Positions 1 through 9,659 of a stretch of DNA of 64,000 bases are shown here, piece after piece. Both the position numbers and the translations under genes were made by a program. Source of the stretch: Ramazzottius varieornatus (lineage: Eukaryota > Tardigrada > Eutardigrada > Parachela > Ramazzottiidae); NCBI GenBank assembly GCA_001949185.1, contig BDGG01000002.1, positions 7,468,772 to 7,532,771 on the forward strand. Direction: 5' to 3'. Position 1 is the first letter of the stretch, and each line of letters opens with the position of its first letter. The notes below the pieces were generated by a model that did no database searches, was not told the origin of the DNA, and worked only from the letters and a program-made list of their open reading frames with translations.

Positions 1-455
1 TCGCCTCTCTCGAAGACAGCAAAACGGAAGTACGCAAAGCTCACAACAACTACCGCCTCAGTTATGTCCAAGGAATGCTAGGTAAGCCTTTGGAGAAAGT
101 TCAGGTCTTCTTCGACGGGGTGGACGCCAAGATCCAGACTGCCGGCATCAAGGCTCACGAAGTGGGCTTCACGACGCAGTTCAGCAAGGCCGAGCTACGC
201 AAGGTGCTGGCCATGTATCCGCGGAACGTGGTGAAGAAGGGGCTGGAACAGCTGTATCGCAAGGTGGAGAAGCAGTTGAGCGAAGAGGAGAATATGCTGC
301 AGGCTGTGTGGAGGGACATGCAGCAAGAGTTCATCGATCAGTATAAGAATTACCTGAGATTGATCGATGTCTGTTATCCCAGTTCTCAGATTATTTTTGC
401 CTTTGGTGTAGATGATATCCTGAAGATTTTCGAAGAGATTGCCGCTTCGCATTAG
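1..455 (+). CDS. EXOC1: Exocyst complex component 1 (Sec3), C-terminal end, partial
   Basis: The reading frame is open from base 3 to the TAG at 453-455, so only the last roughly 150 residues of a longer protein are in the window. The sequence resembles the C-terminal helical bundle of animal Sec3/EXOC1: a GKPLEKVQVFFDGV stretch, then FSKAELRKVLAMYP, then a helix rich in EEEN, ending in AASH. Sec3 is a subunit of the octameric exocyst, which tethers secretory vesicles to the plasma membrane before SNARE fusion; its N-terminal PIP2-binding domain lies upstream, outside the window. No intron is seen here. The next gene starts about 340 bases downstream on the same strand. Confidence 0.88.
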   Translation, partial: ASLEDSKTEVRKAHNNYRLSYVQGMLGKPLEKVQVFFDGVDAKIQTAGIKAHEVGFTTQFSKAELRKVLAMYPRNVVKKGLEQLYRKVEKQLSEEENMLQAVWRDMQQEFIDQYKNYLRLIDVCYPSSQIIFAFGVDDILKIFEEIAASH

Positions 456-798
456 TTTTTTCGCGAACGAACTTGCCTTGCTTCACTTAGTTTATTGCCG
501 ATGGATTTTTGGGCTTCCATGCAGAGACTATAGATTTTGTTCCTGTTTATTTTTGATTATTTGCAGAAGCCTCTGTCAAGAACGGTGAATGTGCGTGTTT
601 CTCGTACGGCTATGTAAATCATCATGAATATCTCATTACCTCGTCGACTGGCGATCGCGCCAGGAAACTTCCAGTGACTCCCAAGTTATGTAACTACACA
701 CACCGCTGTTCTTTCAGACATTTCCTTAATGAATAACTTCCGCTCCTCCGGTGTCGAACATTATTACCGACAGTTTAATGTATTAGTGTACTCTGGTA

Positions 799-1534
799 TG
801 GGAAACAAGATCGCAACTTTTACAGAGGAGCAGTTCGAAGAATACCAGGATTGCACGAACTTTGCCCGCAAGGAAATCCAAGATGTCTATAAGAAATTCT
901 ACAACATCAACCCGCAAGTCATTCCCGAAGTGATGTCCAGATGGGACTGTCAGGTACACTTATTCTTCCAGGTCTTTTCGATAGATTCTGCTCATACGTG
1001 GAAGATTGTTCTATCTACTTTGTAGAATATTAAGCTTAGCAAAGCAGAGCTGGAAAACATCTCCGAGCTGAAGGAAAACCCTTACAAGCGACGGATTCTG
1101 AAAGTTTTCAGCGAGGATGAGTCGGGTGACATGTCATTCGACGACTTCCTCAACATGTTCTCCGTTTTCAGCGAACGCGCGCCGAAAGAGCAAAAGGCTT
1201 ACTACGCATTTAAGATTTACGACTATGACGGTGATGGCTTTCACGGACTACAGGATCTCGGCAAAACTTTAAAAGCTTTGACAAAAGACAGCTTGGATGA
1301 CAAAGAGAGGAAGCTCGTGTGTGAAAGAGTCATGAAAGAAGCCAATCTAGAGTACGTGACCACATGAGACATGAAGAATTTTTTCAGAAAATCCAACAAG
1401 CTGCTATTGTTTGTAACTTTCGAGACTGATATTTTCTGTATTACAGTGACAACGGAGCCATATCCTTCTCCGAGTTCGAGAACGTCGTCATCAAGTCAGC
1501 GGAATTCGCCGAGACCTTCCACATCCGCATTTGA
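799..1534 (+). CDS. CIB2: Calcium and integrin-binding family protein (CIB2/CIB3-like)
   Basis: Three exons: 799-953, 1026-1351 and 1447-1534, all in phase, giving about 188 residues, the usual CIB length. The protein begins MGNK, a consensus N-myristoylation start also found in CIB2, which fixes the ATG at 799 over the earlier one at 729. The last three EF-hand positions are recognisable: DESGDMSFDDF, DYDGDGFHGLQD and, across the last junction, DDNGAISFSEFE. The protein ends TFHIRI like vertebrate CIB2. CIB proteins are Ca/Mg-binding adaptors; CIB2/3 bind mechanotransduction channels and integrin tails. Which CIB paralogue this is cannot be settled by eye. In the third hand the -Z residue is D rather than E, as is common in CIBs. 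Confidence 0.85.
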
Positions 1535-1756
1535 GATACGGAGTACTACGTAGTACATTTGTTAAACCCACCACTAGAACCACTATTCTGTACTACGGAC
1601 AGTTATACTACAATGAACTCTTTCCCTGTAGTCACTGTGCGTCTTCTATCAGTCTGCGTTGCTTGTCGAAGCTCTCGGAGTCTTCAGGCTATCCGCTGTA
1701 GTCTTCCGACGATAGCGCTGGAACAAGAAGCGAAATATTCAATTTTAAAACCACAG

Positions 1757-4041
1757 TCATAGAGTAAGAATAGAAAGTTTTACCGATCCGAGAGTGGAAG
1801 GTGCGATGTCCAGCCGACTACTCAAGTGTTGTTCGGAAGTCTCCCTCAATACGGCATCGGCCCTCTCCAAGAGTTCGCCGATCTGTGGATCGTCAGCTTT
1901 GTCGCCCATGTCGATTCTGAGATGATTCAGATCTGTTTGAGCGTTAACCACAGCTGTCTTCAGTTCGTACAGCAGCAGCAGGTCGGACCTCAGCTTGTTG
2001 AACTCGTCGATGGTCTCTTCATTGGCCATCGGCATATCATCCAAGCCCAGCTCCCCCAGCATGGACTTTAGGGCTATCGTCTTCTTGCTACTCACTGAGT
2101 TGGGAAGCTTCAAACGGGCACTGCGAGCGTGTGCTCCTGCTGCCTTGATTTCGGGGAACTTCAAATCTAAAAAAATACAAGAACTTCATATCACTTCACC
2201 TTCACTTGTGTTCAACCGTATTTGGGACCTGGGCAGAAACGAGATCGACCAGCTTGCCTGCCAAAGTGGCGCATGTTTCCATCGATCTGAGCTGAGAGCT
2301 GGCACCACTTAGAAAAAATATCTTGTCGAGTTTGTTTTCGATTTCTCATTCAATCGTAGTTTTCTGTGATCTTCCCTTCTTTCAACTCTTTGATTCAGCC
2401 ACCACCCATCAGCACAAGTCGAGAGACTTTTACAGTCTTTGGTAAAACTATATTAAATTTGTCCATGTTGCTTACTGGCTTCGAGGACGGCGGTCAGCCC
2501 AGGCATGGCCGGGATGTCTTGCACTTTGTTTCGCTTCTCGCCCTTCTTCTTCTCGGTACCTTTCTTGGTGGTCTTCTTCCCTTGAGTCTGTATCTGAGGT
2601 TTCTCTGTTGTCGCGCCTCCACTGGCGCTGGACTGTCGGCTAGCAGGAGGTCGCGGAGAGTCACTTCCGGCGCTCGTTCTCGCTTTAAAGCCGTTTATCC
2701 TCATGTGCATGTTACCATGCCGGCGTTCTCGTTCTTCCTTGTTTGACTTGATCTTGCGTTCTTGCTCTTTCAGCAACTTGTGCTCATCGATCTGCAACAA
2801 CCACGTTCACTTCCAGGGCAAATTCCAGTCCAAATTCTCAGTTGCAATGTGAGAACCTGGCTAAAAAACCCGACAAGTTCGTTTCACAAAGCGGCGCACC
2901 TTCACAATATTTTGGGCTGAAAACATGAGTCGCTTGGAAAAGCGATCTTGTCGAGTCCGTTTGTTATCCCCAGTGGTGCACGTCTATAGCGTTATTGGTT
3001 GAATGCGTGAGCCACCCAGCGAAACGATCTTGCCGAGTTTGTTTCCCGATCTCCCATTTTCACCAAATTTAAATTACCTCACCTCTTTCTGTGTGCGGTT
3101 CTGCAGTCGTTCAAGTTGCGTTCTTCTTTTTCTCTCACTGGCGGCATCGTAAGGAGGCAGCGGAGGTCGTTTATCATTGCGGAGTCTCAGCAGGAAGTTG
3201 TAGACTTCTGTGAAACGCGCCCGCAGGTCGACACAGTCCTTCTTACCATACGCTTCACTGTTCCACGAGTACTGGAGAATCTCGAAGCGTAGGTCGAACT
3301 GACTAACCAAGTCGAACAGATGTCTGGTAGCGTCTTCGGACCACGGCTCGTTGGGATCAACAGGTAAGTGCTGGAACTCGGAGCTGGTGAACGAAGGAAG
3401 GCGTAAAGGCTCCGTGAATGTGTGAGCTTCCAGCTTGGCGAAAGGATACTCTTTGTCAGCATCTTCGGCTTTGCACCAGTGCGCGAGGTACTTGAGAGCT
3501 CCTACAAAAACAGTTACCTTCGTGTTAACTTTTTCGTATGGAACGAAATACCCTTCCTTCACCAGGTCTATTTGATGGACTGAAGTGCGTCATGAGCCAT
3601 TTTCGTGCTCTGCGTTTCTTGTCCCGGTTGATGGTTTTCTTCCAGGAGTCCGAAGACGGAGCGGTGCTTGGTATGGTGGAGAACTGCTCGGGCAGATCAC
3701 CGTCGATAGCCATAATGTTGAACAATTCTCGCGACATTCCCTTTGGCTTGGGCGTCTTCTTGGCTTTGGCGCTGGACTTCGCCAGCTTAGCAGCAGACGC
3801 TCCCGACGAAGTGGCTTCATTGCGATCGGTTCCGAGCATATCGTAAACATCTACAGTTAGAGGAAATGGTAAGGAACATTTCCAGAGCAGCGTATGCGAT
3901 GTGCCGGAATACAGGCTTGAGCTTGAAGGTGTCTAATGCAGCCCTCTGTTTACATGATATCAAACAATCAACCATCACCCGCGTGCAAATTCGACCTTGT
4001 ACAACAGAAATTCAAAGCCAAAGGAACTTACGTTGCGCCAT
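1757..4041 (-). CDS. DMAP1: DNA methyltransferase 1-associated protein 1
   Basis: Five exons on the minus strand: 4041-4032, 3850-3563, 3501-3083, 2791-2476 and 2166-1757, total about 480 residues (human about 467). The first coding exon is only 10 nt (ATGGCGCAAC then a GTAAGT donor). Conserved blocks include ALKYLAHW...YPFAK, the SANT/Myb-like segment EPWSEDATRHLFDL...DLRFEIL (about residues 150-205), a long charged coiled coil after NRTQKE, and C-terminal blocks KFPEIKAAG, RLKLPNSVSS and NKLRSDLLLLYELK. DMAP1 is a nuclear subunit of TIP60/NuA4 and SRCAP chromatin complexes. The last ten or so residues after the LLYELK helix are less certain. Introns 3 and 4 carry three copies of the window-wide hairpin repeat. 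Confidence 0.85.
2227..2343. repeat. Hairpin repeat copy 1 (DMAP1 intron 4)
   Basis: Core AAGTGGCGCATG at about 2263 faces a degenerate GGCACCACTT arm ending near 2310, with the flank TCTTGTCGAGTTTGTTTTCG on the right. It lies wholly in an intron. Confidence 0.7.
2867..2970. repeat. Hairpin repeat copy 2 (DMAP1 intron 3)
   Basis: AAAGCGGCGCACC at about 2888 faces GAGTCGCTTGGAAAAGCGATC, with outer arms CGACAAGTTCG and TCTTGTCGAGTCCG. It is placed next to copy 3. Confidence 0.7.
2971..3048. repeat. Hairpin repeat copy 3 (DMAP1 intron 3)
   Basis: CAGTGGTGCACG at about 2971 faces GCGTGAGCCACCCAGCGAAAC, followed by the flank TCTTGCCGAGTTTGTTTCCCG. It forms a tandem pair with copy 2. Confidence 0.65.
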
Positions 4042-4835
4042 TCTTTACAGGTTCAAGGTTCCCCGAACACTTGCTAACCAAAGCCAAGGATCCTTCTTCT
4101 CTGCAGAACGGCCAGGAGTCGAGGTGGTAACTCTGACACTGATCAAAGTAACGTTTCCTCCAGAGATCAGAAGGTGTAAGTAAGGTGAATTCTCCGAAGA
4201 GGAGAGACTGATCGAATTTCCAGCAGGATCAAATTGGTCGCTTTCGAAACACTGTCTGCCACAGCTTTGAGCAAGTATTGATACGCCAACAGAACACCGT
4301 ATCACGCCGATTGCTTGATTACCTAAAGTTCGTCCTGCTGAAAACGGTTTGATTTGCGCAACTGACTGAGGCTCAGGCAGACCCTGCCGTGTTCAGTGCG
4401 CGGAAACTGCTCTCGCTTAACTGCAATCCTGAATCCTGATTCTCCAAATTTTGATAGCCCTCTCGTACGTATAACTATCTGGAACTGTACTTAATCTGAA
4501 GCGGACGGTTGCTCCTTGACCTGACCAGTGTGTACGGCAGAAAGTGGATACCGCAGCGATCAAGACGGACGTTTTTTGAACGCCCGTTGGAAGGCCTTGA
4601 CAGCGGAGCGTATCCGTCCTGTAGACAAGGACCAGCCGGAAACGGACCAGCTGGTGGAGCAGAGCCACACTCTCCCCTCCTGTAGCTTGGCCGCAACACT
4701 TCCTCGCACCGAGAAAACCAACTAGGCTCGGCTGGTCCTACTGTGGGATTGCTGGTAGATGATGGAGTACCCGTTGAAATACGCCCAAGTAAGAGCTGCT
4801 CATGTCGATGACTTTGCGTATATACGTGCATAGAT
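4042..4835. other. Intergenic, between divergent DMAP1 and EMC10
   Basis: No coding exon could be supported on either strand. This 794-base interval separates the two head-to-head start codons and should hold both promoters. No TATA-like element or repeat stands out. Confidence 0.5.
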
Positions 4836-6068
4836 ATGGACCGACAACCTGTGTTTTCTTTTCAGATTTGCATGGTTTTAGGCAGCCTTTTCCAAGCATA
4901 CGCTCAAGATATCGCCAAAGCTGTATCCATATCTCATTGCTTGGAAAGTAAGGTGTGCTCACGTTTAGGCTGGAATTTTTACAGTTCTACAGTATACTCG
5001 ACCGCGGTTCTTCCTGGTGCCGCATCTGCAGCTACCTTTCAGCGTCAGTTGTTTGTGACTTTCTTTTGCAGGTGAAATAAAGCTTCAATGTGAAAAGTTG
5101 ACCGAGTTTTCTATCCAGTCGTTACGGATAAACCAAACTCAGACATTTTCGCACACGTTAACGCCCGCGGAGAGGAATCAAATAGAGGTGGGCACTTCCG
5201 GTCCTATTTTCTTACTCTCTTTTTCGGGCATCTGTGATAGCATCGCTTAAGCCCCCCTGGTATATTTCGCAGAGAGCTTCGAACAAGAACGAGCTTTATT
5301 TCATCCGAGCAAAGCTGGACAACGAAAGAGACAGTACTTATATACAGTCGTTCTGCAAAGCGGTAACAAAGCCTCATTTCGTATCGCGAACATCTTCCGG
5401 GAAAGTCTATATCCGTGAGGTGGATCAACTTTCGTGTTTTTAGACGGATATTGTGGACTCGTCCTTTGTTCTCGGTGTTATTTTGAACGTGGACGCTTTC
5501 GGCCGGCCATATGCCGTCGAAGTTGGGCCGGTTGATCCTGCCGATCGGCGATTACTCCTTTTGCCCGAAGAGCCCAGTGACGGTACCTTATTAGGTCTTG
5601 TCACAGTCCTGGGAAGTCAAAGTGCACCGACGTGAGTACATTATACGATTCTGACCTGTTGAATTCGATACATGCTGTGTATTGTTATCTCCTCTTCTTT
5701 CGTTACAGGCCCGATGTCGAAGGCTACAGGAAGAAGCTGCAGAGGGAGCAGGCCGAGAAGAAGGCAGCCGAAAGCTCGGACAATAGATCCTTCTTGTCCA
5801 AATACGTAAGTGTCTTCCTTTTGATCAACCTCTAAAGTAAGGAACGAATAAGGTCAATTGCCGAAGTAATAAACACTCCCGCGCACGGGATGGATGCCTT
5901 TCAATTGGCTATTGTCTCCTACCAAACTAAACCGTTATTTTATCCCAAATCCTGCTCGCCTCCGTAATAACCGCTGGTTTCTCTTTACAGTGGATGTACA
6001 TTGTTCCCGTCGTCCTCTTTATGCTCTTTTCGGGTGGGATGCAGGGCGGACCACAAGGTGGAGGCTGA
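4836..6068 (+). CDS. EMC10: ER membrane protein complex subunit 10
   Basis: Six exons: 4836-4947, 5072-5187, 5252-5362, 5444-5631, 5709-5805, 5991-6068, all in phase. The N-terminus is a signal peptide ending near AYAQD. The lumenal beta-rich domain holds the family pattern of a TLTPAER-type turn, YIQSFCKA, then VLGVILNVDAFGRPYAVEV. A charged RKKLQREQAEKK linker precedes the diagnostic C-terminal SFLSKYWMYIVPVVLFMLFSGG membrane helix and a glycine-rich tail, matching human EMC10. EMC10 is a lumenal/anchored subunit of the EMC membrane-protein insertase in the ER. The acceptor of exon 3 was placed at 5251 because only that choice keeps phase. Intron 2 contains an ACTTCCGG octamer at 5194. Confidence 0.85.
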
Positions 6069-6959
6069 AGCGATCTTCACGAAGGCTCCTAGGCTCTTAT
6101 TCTAAACTGCGAAGAATTATTTTGGGTGGCAAGTGTAGGAGTTTTCTGTATTAGCGTCTTAAAGGCAGCATTGACAAGTGTTCTTCACCTCCCGAGGCTT
6201 TGTTCTTTATTTCCAAAAGCTCGTACTGTGATGACGCCAAGCTTTTGTTTGGGTATTGAGTCATGTGTTTTGTCAGACGATTATCTGAGATTTCTTACGC
6301 TTCTGTCGAAGGTCTTTGCCTCCACGCGGGTTTCTTCTTATGGATGAGGGACCCTACTGGGCGTGCTGTAACGTTCCGATAGTCATGGGACCTGGGCAAA
6401 TGATTTGAAGCAGGTCGTTTCCTAAGTGGCGCACATTACTGGCTGATAACAACGGAAACGTGCGTCGCTTGATGTGGCGGTCTCGCGCAGTTCATTTGCT
6501 CACGTTTTATGTAATTATCGTAAGGTGAATGTAGCTCGAAGATTCTGGAACGACCAAGCAACGCTGAAGTGTATCAATATGTAATTATTTATGTGCAATA
6601 TGCTCGTCACAGAACAATAAGGATAAAGTCGTCACGCCATCTGAATGACTGGCATGGGGGTGGAAAATAAATCAACAAGAATTATAAGATGTTCATAGAA
6701 CATGTGATTTTGAGACTCGGAGAGAAAAACTCTAATAAATAATTTCAACGATAAAAACCAGAAGATAAAAAACCTGCATGTCATCGGTATATCACATTGG
6801 CAAAGAGTCATCGTAACATCCGTTTTAAATTAAACATTAGCTAGCCGGACAGATCCTCCCTCCAACATTTTTGGAGTCATATTTGGTTTGAGTCGAGAGA
6901 TTCCACTGAGATCACTTCAAGAGAGTGAGAGTACGCTTCTCCTCAGCCAGACTGAAGGT
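6069..6959. other. Intergenic region with one hairpin repeat
   Basis: No coding sequence supported. It contains hairpin copy 4 at about 6392-6475; the stretch 6590-6850 is AT-rich, as expected of 3' flanks of the two convergent genes. Confidence 0.5.
6392..6475. repeat. Hairpin repeat copy 4
   Basis: AAGTGGCGCACATTACTGGC at 6424 faces ACGTGCGTCGCTTGA near 6470, preceded by CAGGTCGTTTCCT. It lies 3' of EMC10. Confidence 0.7.
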
Positions 6960-7891
6960 TCACTTCCTCGCCGATCTTTGGTGGAAGCTGCCGAAAAGCT
7001 GGAACACAAAGTTGAGGATCTTGGCTGAACCATCGAGCCTTAGGATGTCCCGAAGGTTCCTTCTGGACGAATCTTGTATTGAGGAGATATCGATGGATTT
7101 CAGCTCTTGAGCGACTGCTGGATCGGGTTCGATGCCGGCTTGGTTCATGGCCATGCGGACGGAACACATCAGGACCTGAAGACCGGCGGGTCCTCGCTGA
7201 ATTTCGTCAAGTGCTTCCAGGTCCAGACCGTAATAGAGGTTCTCGTCGGCGTCCGTGCTGGCGAGATGCACGGCGATGTACTGAAGGAGACGATAAGTTA
7301 GCTTCAGACCACTTTCCGGCTCGAACACGACCATCTTCTCCAGATTGCGTTCCGGAGGCTGAGGGAACTTGGCGAGCTCAAAGAGATGAATTTGGTGCTT
7401 CAGGTACGGATCTCCATCTTCCTGTGAAATGAAAAACAATTTGATTAGGTGCTTGATTCTTGTTGGGGAACGAGGAGGAATGTGAAGAATATCGTGTTCA
7501 CATACTGTACCTTTTGGGTCTTCAAATGTTGAATCTGCTTATACAGCGCTTCTGCATAATTGCGGATTGCCTGGAAATGGTGCTTGAAGCTTCCTGAGTC
7601 GAAGATTTCGACTTTGTTTTGCGAGGACTGAGGGGCAGTATCCAGGGACTTTGGCGAACTATCGCCACAGGGGTTCATCCAGTAAGGCTCGACGTAAGCG
7701 CGTGGTGTCCGACGTAAGAGTCCGCTGTTGCGGAAATATGACGTGTAGGGTGCGGCGCTGGTGTTTCTCAATATGACCAAGGCCAATAAAATGAAACTGA
7801 GCTCTAAAATAACAGCAAAACACACGTTAGTCACCACACTAAAGATCACGCACGCCTTTTAAATTGCACCCAGATCAACAGTTGAGTTCAT
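6960..7891 (-). CDS. Unrecognised secreted or membrane-anchored protein
   Basis: Three exons in phase: 7891-7870, 7803-7511, 7421-6960, about 258 residues. A short first exon (MNSTVDL) leads into a hydrophobic segment LSFILLALVIL then RNTSAAPY, a signal peptide or type II anchor. The mature part has a Ser/Pro-rich stretch, an amphipathic helix (HHFQAIRNYAEALYKQIQ), then an acidic helical domain (PQPPERNLEKMVVFEPES, YRLLQYIAVHL, DLEALDEIQ) ending in a basic HQRSARK tail. I do not recognise the family. The 22-nt first exon is inferred from splice phase; a start inside exon 2 is the alternative. No repeat interrupts it. Confidence 0.6.
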
Positions 7892-9659
7892 AAGGAAATG
7901 CCGCCTTTTGAATTTCAAGTACTCGAGCTCGTATACTGACACACTTTACTGATGAACGCGTTGCCCCAGTGGACTCGCGCACACTCTGCGTAAGTGATAT
8001 AAAGCGCCAAGTCTCTTGGGAAACCCCAAAGTTGGTCAAATCAATCAAGGAAAGGGGTGTGGGAGACAAATTATGCAGAATTTACGGTATTTCGGGGAAA
8101 AGCGCCAGTCATCTTGGCGATGAAGAAAGATATGAATGAAATCCCACGTGGTTCAGTGTATCTACACTAAACAGTGTGACCGATGACTCATTGGCCACTC
8201 AATGCCACACATTCCATTCGGAACGCACATCACATGACATGACATACTGTGGGTTGAATTTAAAGGCAAATTACTGCGCCGGTTAACGTGGTCAGTGGGC
8301 ACTGGTCAGCGCGGCTATGTACACAAGCCAGCGATGATCTCATCGCGCCTCATTCCCACCTCAAGAGCAATTAAGCCCATTATGATGTCAAAACTGGACA
8401 GTATCGAAAAGTAACAAGCTGCCTTCCCGTGTGTTCTATACAAAGCTTTGGTTGGAAAATCCGCTTCGTTGTCAGTTAGGTGTCTGGTTCCCTCTTGTTA
8501 TTCCACACCTCAAAGCCCAAGAATGGAAAGTATTCGCAATTGGCAACCAAGCGCAAGTTTGCATCAGCTGGAACAGCATTCTATACCTGACTTTGACTTT
8601 GATGTCTGACCGGGGGGAAAAACCTCCAGAAGCATGTCTAGAAACCCATCAAGCGAACTGCACGGAATTATGGGCGGGTGTCAAGACCCAGGGTCGCAGA
8701 TGGAGAGCTCGAGGCCCGACGCCCGGCAGGGAACCTTCCGAAACTTCGCAAAAACCGGTCTGGCCAATGTACATAGTACGAAGAACTTTCGATATTCACC
8801 ACAACGGAATGTTGACCGTTGCTTGAATATCAAATGAGCATTTTTGGGAAAGCCGGATTTAAATTCTGGAAATATCTGCCTACTTCCGGGTCTATCAAGA
8901 AATTTACGGCACAAGTATTCTCCGGCCGAAATTTGGCAAAACCCGTCACAGTTATGAGATAATGGTTCTAGAGCAAATGAGTAGTTTCGCTCTTCGTTAT
9001 ATTACAAAATTCTTCCATTAATCATTTTTCGAAAGATAGCTAGTTCGAACGGTTGGAATGTGACAACTATGATCTCATCGCGTTAATCCGCGCTGTACAC
9101 ATTAGAATTCAGTAAGAAGCGCGTTCTGCGTCGGTCATGAAAATAAATTACTCGGATATCGAACGGGAAAATTCTGCTTCACTAAATTCCGTATCCGATG
9201 CGCGCACGAAGAACTGTGTACGCAAACCTGTTGATCTGTCTATTTGTGAGATGACTTCAAAAATTCTGGGATGAAAAAGACTTACCACGAAAAAGTTTTC
9301 CGGTGAGAGATCCCATGACTGTCATCCCAATCACGGCGTCGAGGAGGTTTCCCAAAAACAAGATGACTAAGCAGTCCGCCGAACACTTCCGTGGACGATC
9401 AGGTACTCTGTATATCGTTGTCCCCGCTGACTCTTGTAAGGACCCATGCATTTACTTATGAGCGCGAAAAGAGATGCTGAGAGACTCGGATACTCTTAAT
9501 CAACATTTAAAGATTCAGATTCAAGAGATTGCAATTAAATAAGTCAAAGATTGCTATCTCGCGTGGACCGGCTGTTTATATATCTTTGCATTGCGTTTCA
9601 GAACGGTTAAACTCCGCCCTATGTATTACTTATAACCCCGAACCCACCACATTTTGGTA
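7892..9659. other. Intergenic, no supported gene
   Basis: Overlapping open frames near 8430-8910 exist in three frames but none shows splice logic or a recognisable domain. An isolated ACTTCCGG octamer lies at 8882. Nothing else could be supported. Confidence 0.5.

Noticed and set aside
4417-4831. Minus-strand ORFs upstream of EMC10
   Set aside because: No domain, no splice partners, and located in the divergent DMAP1/EMC10 promoter interval.
8431-8914. Overlapping open frames on both strands
   Set aside because: Three frames are open at once, none has splice signals, codon logic or a recognisable domain; most likely chance.
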